From Aestuariivirga sp. (GTDB lineage: Bacteria; Pseudomonadota; Alphaproteobacteria; Rhizobiales; Aestuariivirgaceae), in the NCBI GenBank assembly GCA_030680855.1, contig JAUXUN010000061.1, forward strand, positions 1 to 62,502: a DNA stretch of 62,502 nucleotides. The letters run 5' to 3'. The notes under the pieces were generated by a model, which worked only from the letters and a program-made list of their open reading frames with translations, was not told where the DNA came from and ran no database searches. Position 1 is the stretch's first letter. Each line of letters begins with the position of its first letter. Shown piece after piece: positions 35,544 to 44,719 of the stretch. Both the position numbers and the translations under genes were made by a program.

Positions 35544-36329
35544 TCATGGGCCATTCGGCCTCGCTTCTTGGGCTTTGCCTTGAAAGGCTTCACCGGTAAT
35601 CATGCGGACAATTTCGTCCGGGCTTGTCTTGTCCCGGGCGACATCGCCTGCAACCTTGCCCTGGCGGATGACCACAATGCGGTCCGCCACCTGGAAGGCC
35701 TGGGCCATAATATGGGTGATGATGACAACGCCGATGCCCTGGGCGGCGATGCGCTTGATCATCTCGAGGCCGCGGCGCGTCTGTTCAACGCCGAGGGCGG
35801 CAAAAGGTTCATCGAGCAGCACGAGCTTGCCGCCCCAATGCACAAAGCGGTTGAGTTCAATGGCTTGCCGCTGGCCGCCGGAGAGATGTTCCACGTTCAC
35901 CCGCAGGGACGGAATCTTTGTTCCGGCATTGCTGATGGCCTTTTCGGTTGCCGCATACATTTCCGCTTCCTGCAAAATGGGAATGCCGAAATAGCGTTTT
36001 ACGATTTCGCGGCCCATGAAGAAATTTGCCACCACATCAACGTTCGTGCAGAGCGAGAGGTCCTGGTAGACCGTTTCAATCCCGGCGGCTTTCGCTTCGG
36101 CGGGCGAGGTGAAATTGCATTCCTTGCCTTCGAACATGACCTTGCCGGAGGTTGCCTCCAGGCCGCCGGCAATGATCTTGACGAGGGTTGATTTGCCAGC
36201 ACCATTGTCACCGAGGAGGGCCACCACTTCGCCGCGGTTCATTTCAAAGCTGACGCCGCGCAGCGCTTCGATGGCGCCAAAATTGCGCGTGATGTTTTGC
36301 AGGCTCAGCAGTGGCGCTGTGTCGGTCAT
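35544..36329 (-). CDS. Sugar-type ABC transporter ATP-binding protein
   Basis: A 261-residue ABC ATPase with Walker [11 protein letters not shown]-loop, signature [10 protein letters not shown] and Walker [13 protein letters not shown]. It has a single ATPase domain, unlike the double-domain RbsA/XylG. Its start overlaps the stop of the ROK regulator gene by 4 bp, so the whole unit from the regulator to the PLP enzyme is co-transcribed. Confidence 0.93.
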   Translation of the reverse strand: MTDTAPLLSLQNITRNFGAIEALRGVSFEMNRGEVVALLGDNGAGKSTLVKIIAGGLEATSGKVMFEGKECNFTSPAEAKAAGIETVYQDLSLCTNVDVVANFFMGREIVKRYFGIPILQEAEMYAATEKAISNAGTKIPSLRVNVEHLSGGQRQAIELNRFVHWGGKLVLLDEPFAALGVEQTRRGLEMIKRIAAQGIGVVIITHIMAQAFQVADRIVVIRQGKVAGDVARDKTSPDEIVRMITGEAFQGKAQEARPNGP

Positions 36330-37501
36330 GCGGCCTCCACACGTTTCAGCATGGGATCACGCGGTGGGCTGGGGCTGTCCTGGGTGAATTGGATGCCAAA
36401 GCGTGGTGAAAGAACGCCGGCCACGGCAAGGGCGGCGGCGCCGCGCAAGACAGCGTCCTTGCCCACAGTTGAATGGATCAGGCGCGAGGCGTTGCGGTTT
36501 TCCCGTTTTGAAATTGAATTGTTCAAGGGCTGGACAGCAGCCATAAGCCGCGCCAGCAGTGACTCATTGATCAAGCCGCCGATGATTATCGTTTCTGGAT
36601 CGAAGAGATTCTCGATCGTCACAATGGCGGAACGGAACAGCGGCACAGTTTCGGCAATCCAGCCCTCAACGCCAATCTGTTTTTCCCGCCGCTCATAGGC
36701 TTCGAGCGACAGGTAACGCTCGAGGCAGCCGCGGTTTCCGCAGGGGCAGGGCTCGCCATCGGGAACCAGCGGCAGATGGCCGATCTCGCCGGCGTTGCGG
36801 AAGCTGCCGCGCAGGGGCAGTCCTTCCTGAACCATGCATCCCCCGAGCCCAACGCTGAAATAAAGGTAATAGAAGTCACGAAAGTCCCTGCCGGCGCCGT
36901 AGAGGCGTTCGCCAAGGGCGGCGGCGGCGTGATCCACCTCGATGAAGGCCGGCAAACTTGCGCCTTCGGCAAGGCGCTGCTGCACATCAACGCCTTTCCA
37001 GCCTTCCAGCGTGGTGGGGCCGACAAAGCTCATGGACTCCACATCGAAAGGACCGGGCATGGCAAGGCCGATGCCCAGCATGCGCTGGCCAGGCTTGGCG
37101 TTCTTGAATTCCTCAACCAGTGCAAAGATTTCGCGGAAAGCCGCTTCGGGTGCGGGATGGGAAAGCTTGCGCTGTTCGCGCTCCACCACTTCGCCCGCCA
37201 GATTGATCAGGGCCGCTTCAAGCCCTAGCGGCGTTATGTTGACGCCTATGGCGTAGCCACCTTCGGGATTGATGCTGAGGCTGGTGGCAGGGTAGCCGCG
37301 GCTTTTGGGAGCATCGCGGACGCCTGCAATATAGTTTTGCTCTTCCAGTTCGCGGATAATGTTGGAGACGGTTTGCACCGTAAGCCCCACGCGCGCGGCG
37401 ATATCGGCCCGGGCAATTGGCCCGTACTGGCGTATGGCCTCCAGCACAATCCGCCGATTGTACGGCCTTCCAAATTCCTGGTTCGTTCCCCGCAGAGCCA
37501 T
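36326..37501 (-). CDS. ROK-family transcriptional regulator
   Basis: A 391-residue ROK protein with an N-terminal winged helix (GPIARADIAARVGLTVQTVSNIIRELEEQ) and a sugar-kinase-like domain that keeps the zinc motif CPCGNRGCLERY at about residues 260-270. GIGLAMPGPFD is the ROK phosphate-region motif. As first gene of the ABC operon, it should repress it and respond to the imported sugar or its phosphate. The region upstream (37502-37656) separates it from a divergent small gene and probably contains both promoters. Confidence 0.9.
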   Translation of the reverse strand: MALRGTNQEFGRPYNRRIVLEAIRQYGPIARADIAARVGLTVQTVSNIIRELEEQNYIAGVRDAPKSRGYPATSLSINPEGGYAIGVNITPLGLEAALINLAGEVVEREQRKLSHPAPEAAFREIFALVEEFKNAKPGQRMLGIGLAMPGPFDVESMSFVGPTTLEGWKGVDVQQRLAEGASLPAFIEVDHAAAALGERLYGAGRDFRDFYYLYFSVGLGGCMVQEGLPLRGSFRNAGEIGHLPLVPDGEPCPCGNRGCLERYLSLEAYERREKQIGVEGWIAETVPLFRSAIVTIENLFDPETIIIGGLINESLLARLMAAVQPLNNSISKRENRNASRLIHSTVGKDAVLRGAAALAVAGVLSPRFGIQFTQDSPSPPRDPMLKRVEAA

Positions 37502-37656
37502 TTCTTGGTTCTTTGTTTGCCTTTTTCAGGAAAGCACAGGATAAATATAAAATCAAATGGAATTCAAAAATACCATGTAAGTTTTTTGCAATGCCCGAAG
37601 TCATGCGGCAGAAGCTTTGTGTAAAGATGAGCGGCACTGATTCAAAAAGGCACAAC

Positions 37657-37959
37657 ATGACTGACGCCAAAGCCTGGTCCTTCGCGGGAAATGCTCCGCC
37701 CTCCGTCCTGTCGCCGCCGCAGCAGGCGCTATGGTGGCTGCAGAAGGGTAACCTGGCCATGGGGCCGGAATGGCAGACGGCCCACGAACTTTGCCAGACG
37801 CGGGAAGGCGAACACGCCTATGACCTGGTGCATGCGCTGGTGCATTGGATCGAGGGAGACCAATCCAACGCGGCCTATTGGTACCGGCGGGTGGGCGCCA
37901 AGCGGGCCGCTGATATCGCAAGCGAATGGCAGCGGATCGCCGCCGAACTTTCACATTGA
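37657..37959 (+). CDS. Conserved small protein of unknown function
   Basis: A 100-residue acidic-neutral protein (MTDAKAWSFAGNAPPSVLSP, later DLVHALVHWIEGDQSNAAYWYRRVG) without signal peptide or membrane helix. I do not recognise the family, though proteins with HALVHWIEGD-type motifs occur next to sugar-catabolic genes. AAAAGG precedes the ATG at 37657; an earlier ATG at 37627 is in frame. It is followed at 29 bp by an SDR gene and is likely co-transcribed with it. Confidence 0.65.
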   Translation: MTDAKAWSFAGNAPPSVLSPPQQALWWLQKGNLAMGPEWQTAHELCQTREGEHAYDLVHALVHWIEGDQSNAAYWYRRVGAKRAADIASEWQRIAAELSH

Positions 37960-37988
37960 ATTATTCAACAGGACAGGTGAAGCAGACC

Positions 37989-38747
37989 ATGAAGACCACT
38001 TTTGCCAATTATCCGAGCCTTGCCGGAAAAACCATTTTCGTCACTGGGGGTGCCTCGGGCATCGGGGCCGAAATCGTGAAGGCCTTTTCGGTCCAGGGCG
38101 CACGGGTCGGCTTTATCGATCTGGATCGTCCGGCCAGCGCGGCGCTCGCCAAGGAGTTGGGTGGGGAGACCACTTATGAGATTTGCGATCTGCGCGACAT
38201 CGCCACGCTCAAAGCCGCCTTCACGTCCTTGCAGGCCAAGCTTGGAAACGCTTCGGTGCTCGTCAACAACGCGGCGCGCGATGACCGCCACAACTGGAAG
38301 GACGTTACCCCGGAATACTGGGACGACCGGCTGAATACCAATCTGCGCCATTTCTTTTTCGCCATGCAGGCCGTGGCTCCCGGCATGATCGCCGCCGGCG
38401 GCGGCTCGATCATCAACCTCGGTTCCAACAGCTGGTGGGAAGCGTTTGGAGGATTTCCCGCCTATGCAACGGCGAAGGCGGCGGTCCATGGCTTGACGCG
38501 CACCATGGCGCGGGACTTGGGCCCACACCGGATTCGGGTGAACACGGTCGTTCCCGGCTGGGTGATGACCGAGCGGCAGAAGACCCTGTGGGCCACGCCA
38601 GAGGCAATAGGGGCGCACCGGAAGAGGCAATGCCTGCCGGATCTGATCGAGCCCGTTTACGTCGCGCGGATGGTTCTGTTTCTTGCGTCCGATGATGCGA
38701 AGATGTGCACCGCCAACAACTACATGGTGGAAGCAGGCTCGATCTAG
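37989..38747 (+). CDS. SDR-family oxidoreductase
   Basis: A 252-residue short-chain dehydrogenase with TGGASGIG near residue 19, NNAARDD, catalytic SNSWW ... YATAKAAVHG and VVPGWVMTERQ. The last residues MVEAGSI are the usual end of the family's C-terminal strand. It converges with the cupin gene, overlapping it by 4 bp at the stops. A sugar or polyol dehydrogenase role is likely, as with L-fuconate or L-arabinonate type pathways; the substrate is not determinable. Confidence 0.9.
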   Translation: MKTTFANYPSLAGKTIFVTGGASGIGAEIVKAFSVQGARVGFIDLDRPASAALAKELGGETTYEICDLRDIATLKAAFTSLQAKLGNASVLVNNAARDDRHNWKDVTPEYWDDRLNTNLRHFFFAMQAVAPGMIAAGGGSIINLGSNSWWEAFGGFPAYATAKAAVHGLTRTMARDLGPHRIRVNTVVPGWVMTERQKTLWATPEAIGAHRKRQCLPDLIEPVYVARMVLFLASDDAKMCTANNYMVEAGSI

Positions 38748-39274
38748 CGCAGGAACTGGTCGACGAAGCTTTCGCCGAGACCCACTTCAGCATAGTGCTT
38801 GCGGCACAGGTTGATCTTGGTGAACACGTCCTCGTAACCTTGAACCGCGCCATCGGGATCGACATAGATCATCGCGCCATTGACCTGAAAGAGCGTGATC
38901 ATCTCGGGCACGTCGGGCTCGACAACCAGGGTGTGGGTTTCACCGGGAGCTTCGTAAACATAGGCGCCTTCAGTTGCGGTCCAGTCATGTTCCAGATAGT
39001 GCCAGCTGCCTTTCAGCACGAAGCCATGCACGGGTTGGGGATGGCGGTGGCGCGACAGAACTCCTGATTTGCGCACCCGCAACAGGTTCACCCAATAGCC
39101 GCGGCTGGTTGAGAGGCAGAGCGGGCGGAACCAGACGTTTTCCTGCTGGGGCACCCACAAGCGCTCGTCCTGCGGAATGGCATCAGGCACCACGAGTTCC
39201 GGGAAAGCCTCCTTGGGCTGCGGATGCCGGTAGGGGATGCGCGATTGATCAGCCACGGTCTTGTCCATCTCCAC
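38744..39274 (-). CDS. Cupin-domain protein, 2,4'-dihydroxyacetophenone dioxygenase-like
   Basis: A 176-residue single-domain cupin. The metal motif is in HRHPQPVHGFVLKGSWHYLE and the second motif in GAYVYEAPGETHTL. The pattern resembles the family annotated as 2,4'-dihydroxyacetophenone dioxygenase, many members of which stand in sugar clusters with unproven activity. It is 6 bp downstream of an SDR gene on the same strand and so belongs with it. Confidence 0.8.
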   Translation of the reverse strand: MEMDKTVADQSRIPYRHPQPKEAFPELVVPDAIPQDERLWVPQQENVWFRPLCLSTSRGYWVNLLRVRKSGVLSRHRHPQPVHGFVLKGSWHYLEHDWTATEGAYVYEAPGETHTLVVEPDVPEMITLFQVNGAMIYVDPDGAVQGYEDVFTKINLCRKHYAEVGLGESFVDQFLR

Positions 39275-39280
39275 TCTCCA

Positions 39281-39985
39281 TCACATTGCAGCGTAACCGC
39301 CATCGATGGGCAGCACAATTCCAGTCACAAAACGGGCCGCATCGGAACAGAGATACACAATGCTGCCGCCGATGTCGGCAGGCTCGCCCCAACGCTTCAT
39401 GGGGGTGCGGGCAAGGATTGCCGCCGAGCGCGCCTCGTCGCTGGTGAGACCGCGGGTCAACTCGGTGCTGATCCAGCCCGGTGCTATGGCATTGACGCGT
39501 ATACCTTCGCTGGCCCAGGCAATGGCCAGCGATTTGGTGAGCTGCGCGATGCCGCCCTTGGAGGCCGCATAGGCGGGGACCAATGCGCCGCCGAAAAAGG
39601 ACAGCATGGAGGCGGTGTTAACGATGGCGGCGTTTCCCGATCTGGCGAGAAGCGGCTTGGCTGCCACGCACATGCGCATGGTGCCGGTGAGGTTCACGTC
39701 GACGACTTTCTTGAAGGTCTCGATGTCATATTCCGCCCCGCGCATGATGATGCCGGCGCAATTGACCAGTGCATCCAGTCTGTCAAAGCGCGTGAAGAGT
39801 TCAGCAACCTGCGCGTCACTGGTGACATCCAGTTGCATCGCCTTGAGATGTTCGCGCGCCGGAATGGCTTTGACCTCATCCGGTGTCAGGCCGGTCACCG
39901 TCACGGCGTAGCCCGCCTCCAGCAAGGCGTTTGCGATGCCCCAGCCGATGCCGCGGGCCCCGCCCGTAATAAGTGCCTGTCGCAA
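39281..39985 (-). CDS. SDR-family oxidoreductase with TTG start
   Basis: A 234-residue short-chain dehydrogenase: ALITGGARGIGWG near the N-terminus, NCAGIIMRG, NTASMLSFFGG and YAASKGG as catalytic parts, and GWISTELTRGL. Translation most likely starts at TTG 39985, since GGGAG lies 7 bp upstream and the glycine motif falls at the normal distance; no ATG fits. It heads a two-gene unit with the cupin and is divergent from the ThuA-like gene, sharing an 82-bp control region. Confidence 0.87.
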   Translation of the reverse strand: MRQALITGGARGIGWGIANALLEAGYAVTVTGLTPDEVKAIPAREHLKAMQLDVTSDAQVAELFTRFDRLDALVNCAGIIMRGAEYDIETFKKVVDVNLTGTMRMCVAAKPLLARSGNAAIVNTASMLSFFGGALVPAYAASKGGIAQLTKSLAIAWASEGIRVNAIAPGWISTELTRGLTSDEARSAAILARTPMKRWGEPADIGGSIVYLCSDAARFVTGIVLPIDGGYAAM

Positions 39986-40012
39986 AATGAACTCCCTGGC
40001 CGCCCATATCCA

Positions 40013-40031
40013 AAACCAGTGTAATCGGTTT
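40013..40031. promoter_or_regulatory. Inverted repeat in the divergent SDR / ThuA-like control region
   Basis: AAACC at 40013-40017 and GGTTT at 40027-40031 frame 9 bp, in the middle of the short divergent spacer. The shape suits a LacI- or GntR-type operator controlling both units, but the arms are only 5 bp long. Confidence 0.3.
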
Positions 40032-40067
40032 AAATGCCATAACCAACACAAACCGGGAGCCTCAGCC

Positions 40068-40847
40068 TTGGCAAACGCGATCAAGAAAATTCTGCTCATT
40101 GGCGAAACCTGGATGAGTTCCGCTTCGCATTACAAGGGCTTTGACCAGTTCGGCAGCGTCACCTTCCATTCCGGCGCGGACCCGCTGGTCAAGGCGCTGG
40201 CCGGAACGGCGTTTGAGTTGACGCATATGCCCGCGCACGAGGCGATTGAAAAACTCCCCTTCGATCTTGCCGGTTTGCAGGCCTATGATGCGATCCTGCT
40301 GTCAGACATTGGCGCTAATTCACTGCTGCTTCATCCCGATGTCTGGCTGCGCGGAAAGCCCGTGCCGAACCGCCTCAAGCTCTTGCGGGACTGGACCGCC
40401 GCCGGAGGCGGGTTGGCGATGATCGGCGGCTATTTCAGCTTTCAGGGCATTGATGGCCGGGCCCGCTGGCACCGCACGCCGGTGGAAGAAGTCCTGCCGG
40501 TGGAATGCCTGCCCCATGATGACCGGCTTGAAATTCCCGAAGGGTTCAGTGCCGATGTGCATGGGCCCAAGTCTCATCCTATTCTCAAGGGCATCACGGG
40601 GGAGTGGCCGCTGCTGCTGGGAGCAAATGAAGTCAGGCTCAAGAAGATTGAAGGCGTTGAAGTGCTGGCAAGGCTTCCGGCGGAGCAGGGCGGACACCCG
40701 CTTCTGGTCGCGGGGAAATACGGCAAGGGGCGCACGCTGGCCTGGACCTCCGATATCAGCCCGCATTGGCTGCCGGCCTCATTTTATGAGTGGCCGGGCT
40801 ACACAACGCTCTGGCGCAATATCGTGGGCTGGCTGGCAAACAGCTGA
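40068..40847 (+). CDS. ThuA/glutamine-amidotransferase-like protein
   Basis: A 259-residue cytosolic protein with a class I glutamine-amidotransferase-like fold: KKILLIGETWMSSASHYKGFDQF at the start, DAILLSDIGANSLLL, AAGGGLAMIGGYFSFQG and a C-terminal GRTLAWTSDISPHW. These match uncharacterised amidotransferase-like proteins found beside sugar-acid genes. I see no obvious catalytic Cys in the nucleophile-elbow position, where Gly-Gly-Tyr stands. A TTG start at 40068, with GGGAG 8 bp before, gives the expected length. Confidence 0.8.
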   Translation: MANAIKKILLIGETWMSSASHYKGFDQFGSVTFHSGADPLVKALAGTAFELTHMPAHEAIEKLPFDLAGLQAYDAILLSDIGANSLLLHPDVWLRGKPVPNRLKLLRDWTAAGGGLAMIGGYFSFQGIDGRARWHRTPVEEVLPVECLPHDDRLEIPEGFSADVHGPKSHPILKGITGEWPLLLGANEVRLKKIEGVEVLARLPAEQGGHPLLVAGKYGKGRTLAWTSDISPHWLPASFYEWPGYTTLWRNIVGWLANS

Positions 40848-40866
40848 GTGCACCTAAAGAATGCGA

Positions 40867-41400
40867 TTAGTCATCCTCAATGATGTCCCTTGGCCTGACA
40901 AAGCGCAGTAGTGTTCCGGAGCCAGCGGCCAAAGTTCCCCAATTGGCGAGGTCAAAGCTGATAACGGCAAGGGCCGCCGTTGGGTATTTCTCTTCCAGTT
41001 GTTTCCGAAGTTTGGGGCTGCCCGTCCCGATGAGGTTTTGCGCCAATCCATGGATTGACGGGCTATGGCCAACAAGCAGAACGGATTGCGCGGACCCGGC
41101 CTTATGGCGCAGGCATTCCATGAGCGCTTTGCCATCGCCGAAATTGTAGATTTCGGCCGCAACGAGAACAGCCGGGAACGCCTTCAGTTCCCCCGCTGCA
41201 AGTGTCCAGGTTTCCCTGGCTCGCCTGGCCGGCGAACAGAGCACGAGCTGAGGCACGAGACAGTTGGATGCCATGTAACGGCCCACAGCCACGGCGGAGT
41301 GTTTGCCGCGCTCATTGAGCGGCCGGTCAAGGTCAGCCTGTCCGGTCTCGGCCCAGCTCGACTTGGCGTGGCGCAAAAGCATCAAGCTAAGCATCGCCAT
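40867..41400 (-). CDS. SixA-like histidine phosphatase
   Basis: A 177-residue histidine-phosphatase protein with the catalytic LLRHAKSSW near the N-terminus, RPLNERG, and the second active-site histidine in LLVGHSPSIHGLA. The family includes SixA, which dephosphorylates phospho-histidine. Its start codon overlaps the stop of the PotC-like permease gene by 1 bp, so it is the last gene of the polyamine-type ABC operon, an unusual partner. Confidence 0.88.
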   Translation of the reverse strand: MAMLSLMLLRHAKSSWAETGQADLDRPLNERGKHSAVAVGRYMASNCLVPQLVLCSPARRARETWTLAAGELKAFPAVLVAAEIYNFGDGKALMECLRHKAGSAQSVLLVGHSPSIHGLAQNLIGTGSPKLRKQLEEKYPTAALAVISFDLANWGTLAAGSGTLLRFVRPRDIIEDD

Positions 41401-42173
41401 CAGGCTCCCGGCATGCGGCCGCGGTTCAGGCGCTGGGCAAGAAGCACCAGGGCAAAACTGACGGCCATGACAATGCTGGCCATGGCATTGATCTCCGGGG
41501 TCACGCCAAAGCGTATCATGGAATAGATTTGCATGGGAAGCGTGGTTGAGGCCTGCCCGGCGCCCGCGGTGAAATAGGCGATGATGAATTCATCGATGGA
41601 CAGCGTGAAGGCGAGCAGCGCTGCGGCAATGACCGAGGGCAGGATGAGGGGCAGGGTGATTTTCCGGAAAGTGACGAGATGCCCGGCGCCGAGATCGCGC
41701 GATGCTTCGGTGAGCGACCAGTCGAAGCCCTTCAGCCTGGCGCGGACCACGGCGCAGACAAAGGCGATGTTGAACACCACATGGGCGAGGATGATGGAGT
41801 GCAAGCCGAGGGTGAACTTGATGAGCGTGAAGAAGGAGAGAAGCGCAATGGCGAGAACGATATCGGGTACGATCATCGGGGCAAACAGCAGGGCGTCGCG
41901 GGCCGGCGATGGCTTTGCCCGTTCCACGCCAAGGGCCAGCAGGGTTCCGAGTACGGTTGCGATGAGGGTGGAGAGCGTGGCCACGATGACAGAGTTCCAG
42001 GCGGAAGCGAGGATCTTTGGATTGGCCGCCAGCCTGCCATACCACTCAATGGAAAATCCCGACCATACGGTAGGCAGGCCTGCCCGGTTGAAAGACAGCA
42101 CGATGAGCACCGCAATCGGAATGTAAAGGAAGGCGAAGGTGGCGCCGAGATGGATATGGAGCAATCTAGACAT
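41400..42173 (-). CDS. Polyamine-type ABC transporter permease (PotC-like)
   Basis: A 257-residue permease with six membrane helices. IPIAVLIVLSFNRAG at the start and the EAA loop EASRDLGAGHLVTFRKITLPLILP are typical of PotC/PotI. The first 8 bp overlap the end of the PotB-like gene. The ATPase subunit (PotA) is not in this operon. Confidence 0.9.
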   Translation of the reverse strand: MSRLLHIHLGATFAFLYIPIAVLIVLSFNRAGLPTVWSGFSIEWYGRLAANPKILASAWNSVIVATLSTLIATVLGTLLALGVERAKPSPARDALLFAPMIVPDIVLAIALLSFFTLIKFTLGLHSIILAHVVFNIAFVCAVVRARLKGFDWSLTEASRDLGAGHLVTFRKITLPLILPSVIAAALLAFTLSIDEFIIAYFTAGAGQASTTLPMQIYSMIRFGVTPEINAMASIVMAVSFALVLLAQRLNRGRMPGA

Positions 42174-43017
42174 GCTCGCCTCTTGCCCGGCCAGAGGCTA
42201 CGGCCTGCATGAAGAGCGCGATCATCATCAGGGCGATGAGCAGGCCGGAAAGCGTTGCGCCGAAGGGCCAGTCGCGCGCCGTGAGGAACTGGTCATAGAT
42301 CAGGTTGCCGATCATCTGCAGCTTGCCGCCGCCGAGCAGATCCGGTGTCACAAAGTTTCCGATGGACAGCACGAAGACGAAGACCGCGCCAGCCGCCACG
42401 CCCGCCGCGGTGAGCGGCAAGGTGATCCTGATGAATGTCGTCACGGCGCTGGCGCCCAGATCGCGCGAGGCTTCGGCATAGGAGGGGTCAAGGCGCTGCA
42501 GGGCCGAATAGATGGCGAGGATGACGAAGGGCGTGTAGTTGTAGACAAGGCCGAGGATGACGGCGAACTCATTGTAGAGCAGGGGCAGGGGTTGCGAGAT
42601 CAGGCCCAGATATATGAGCCCATTGTTGATCACCCCCACCGGATTGAGCAGCACGATCCAGGCATAAGTGCGGATCAGGTAGTTGGTCCAGAAGGGCAGG
42701 ATGGCGAGGAACAGGAGCGAGGTTTGCCAGCGCTCGGGGGCCTTCATGATGGCAAAGGCGGCGGGGTAACCGATGAGAAGTGCGATCACGGTTGCAATAA
42801 GCGCGATGCGGGCGCTGTCGAGGAAGATCGAGAAGTAAAGGTGGTCGAAGGCGCGGGCGAAATTTTCGAGCGTGGCGGCGGACCAGTCAATGCCGCCATA
42901 GGTGCCCCGCTCAAAAAAGGCGAGAACGAAAATCAGAAGGCACGGCACGATCATCAGCGCTGTCAGCCAGAGCAGGCCCGGCGCCATGAGCAGCCATGAA
43001 ATGAGGCGGGACGACAT
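42166..43017 (-). CDS. Polyamine-type ABC transporter permease (PotB-like)
   Basis: A 283-residue permease of the PotB/PotH type, with LLWLTALMIVPCLLIFVLAFFERGTYGG at the start, the segment FWTNYLIRTYAWIVLL, and the EAA loop EASRDLGASAVTTFIRITLPLT. It pairs with the PotC-like permease to form the channel. It starts 59 bp after the binding-protein stop. Confidence 0.92.
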   Translation of the reverse strand: MSSRLISWLLMAPGLLWLTALMIVPCLLIFVLAFFERGTYGGIDWSAATLENFARAFDHLYFSIFLDSARIALIATVIALLIGYPAAFAIMKAPERWQTSLLFLAILPFWTNYLIRTYAWIVLLNPVGVINNGLIYLGLISQPLPLLYNEFAVILGLVYNYTPFVILAIYSALQRLDPSYAEASRDLGASAVTTFIRITLPLTAAGVAAGAVFVFVLSIGNFVTPDLLGGGKLQMIGNLIYDQFLTARDWPFGATLSGLLIALMMIALFMQAVASGRARGEHV

Positions 43018-43075
43018 CAGCTAACCCTCACCGTGAGGCGTCCCGCCACTTGCACCTCAGCATGAGGGGGCTTGC

Positions 43076-44128
43076 TTACTTGGCCGCCATGATTTCCGAG
43101 ACGGTTTTCGAGAACGCCTTCATGCCGTCGCCCAGGTCGCGGAGCTGCTCGTACTTGAGCAGTTCGGCGGGCGTGATCGCCATGTTGGGATAGGTGGTTA
43201 GCATGCTCTGGTCGATGGCTTCCATGCCGGCCTTGTTGGGCGTCTTGTACATGATGTTTTCGACAACCCACTTGCCATTGTCGGCCTTCAGCACGAAGTC
43301 GATGAACTTTGCCGCCGCGTCGGGATTCTTCGAGGCCTTGGTGATCACCATGGTGTCGACCCAGAGGTCGGAGCCTTCCTTGGGCACCACGTACTTGATC
43401 GCGGCGTTTTCGGCGATGCCGTAGTTGCACCAGCCGTCCCAGGCATGAACCAGAGTTGCCTCGCCGGAGACCAGCTTGGAATAGAAGGTCGTGTCGTCAT
43501 AGGCCAGCAGGTCCTTCTTGGTGGCCACGAGCTGGTCGCGCACCTTGTCGAGGCTGGCCTGGTCGTCGGTGTTCACCGAGAGACCGCCGGCCAGGAAGGC
43601 CGCGGCCATCAGCCAGCGGTCGGTGGCCAGCATGGTGATCTTGCCCTTGAGGTCATCGGACGGGGTGAGCAGGTCGTTCCAGCTGGTGGGCTCGGCCTTC
43701 ACCAGGTCGGAGCGGTAGCAGAGGCCGGTGGTGCCCCAGGCGTAGGGAACCGAGAAGGTGTTGCCCGGATCATGCTTGAGCTGGCCCGCTTCGGCATAGA
43801 GATTGGCCATGTTGGGAATCTTGCCGTGGTCGATGGGAGAGAGGAGCTGGAGCTTGTTCAGCGCCTCGGCAAAGGGCGAGGAGACGAACAGCACGTCGAA
43901 GCCGGCGCCGCCCGAGGCCGTCACCTTGCCCATGATCTCCTCGTTGGTGGCGTGGACGGCCACTTCGAGGTCAATGCCGGTTTCGGCCTTGAACTTTTCG
44001 GCCATGTCCTTGGGCATGTAGCCGTCCCAGTTGGAAATAACCAGTTTTTCGGCCTGGGCCAGCGAGATGCTGGCCATGACGGCAAACGCGCCGCCCATCA
44101 GGAATGCCGGTATGTGCTTGAATTTCAT
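43076..44128 (-). CDS. Polyamine-type ABC transporter binding protein (PotD-like)
   Basis: A 350-residue exported protein: signal peptide ending near ISLAQAEK, then LVISNWDGYMPKDMAEKFKAETGIDLEV, a clear PotD/spermidine-putrescine binding start. GGGGAG precedes the ATG at 44128; an in-frame ATG at 44176 would add 16 non-typical residues. First gene of the operon PotD-PotB-PotC-SixA. The ligand may be a polyamine, but relatives bind other small cations or amino acids. Confidence 0.92.
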   Translation of the reverse strand: MKFKHIPAFLMGGAFAVMASISLAQAEKLVISNWDGYMPKDMAEKFKAETGIDLEVAVHATNEEIMGKVTASGGAGFDVLFVSSPFAEALNKLQLLSPIDHGKIPNMANLYAEAGQLKHDPGNTFSVPYAWGTTGLCYRSDLVKAEPTSWNDLLTPSDDLKGKITMLATDRWLMAAAFLAGGLSVNTDDQASLDKVRDQLVATKKDLLAYDDTTFYSKLVSGEATLVHAWDGWCNYGIAENAAIKYVVPKEGSDLWVDTMVITKASKNPDAAAKFIDFVLKADNGKWVVENIMYKTPNKAGMEAIDQSMLTTYPNMAITPAELLKYEQLRDLGDGMKAFSKTVSEIMAAK

Positions 44129-44295
44129 GGTGTTTCTCCCCTGCGTGGAGGTTTCTGGGTCACGCTTGGCGGCCATTTTGGCGCGAATTCAGGGGCGTTG
44201 CAATGCCATGACAATTTTAGCGAAATTGATAAGTCCAGTTTTAAGCATCTGTCCTAGGCTTGGCGTTCAGTGAGAGTCGAGAATTGGCCGGGCCC

Positions 44296-44634
44296 ATGAA
44301 AAGCAACGTGCAACGCAAGGAAAAACGCCGGTCGCCGCGGCGCGTGGCGCTCATGCCGGCGGAGCTTTTCTATCCCAACCAGGACCAGCACCTGGTGTGC
44401 ATGGTGCGTGACCTGTCGCAGGACGGGGCGCTTCTCGACGTGCCGCTGGCCAAGCAGATGCCCTTCGTGTTCTGGCTGCGCCTTGACGGCGAAACGGCGC
44501 TGCGTTTCTGCACCGTTGCCTGGCGCTCGGACAATCATCTGGGAGTCGAGTTCACCGAGCAGATCCTCGACCGCCAGCGAAGCGAACGCTGGGGCGAGCC
44601 CGCCACCGTGCTGGCCAAGCCGCATACGCTTTAG
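44296..44634 (+). CDS. PilZ-domain protein
   Basis: A 112-residue single PilZ domain. RRSPRR (the R-x-x-x-R c-di-GMP motif) lies near residues 9-14, followed by DLSQDGALLDV (D/N-x-S-x-x-G type motif) and GVEFTEQI. It probably binds cyclic di-GMP. The ATG at 44296 is preferred over an earlier one at 44260. It is monocistronic, divergent from the PotD operon, and lies upstream of the methyltransferase gene. Confidence 0.85.
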   Translation: MKSNVQRKEKRRSPRRVALMPAELFYPNQDQHLVCMVRDLSQDGALLDVPLAKQMPFVFWLRLDGETALRFCTVAWRSDNHLGVEFTEQILDRQRSERWGEPATVLAKPHTL

Positions 44635-44719
44635 CCCGGCTCCGTTGCGGCCCGCCCGCGAGCTTGCCCGTCTCCACAAAGAATAGTAGGACATCAGTCG
44701 TTTCCAGATTAGGTGAGCG

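Noticed and set aside
34046-35599. A 517-codon plus-strand frame opposite the ABC binding-protein and permease genes
   Set aside because: The minus-strand genes have strong family motifs and proper ribosome sites; the antisense frame is of shadow type.
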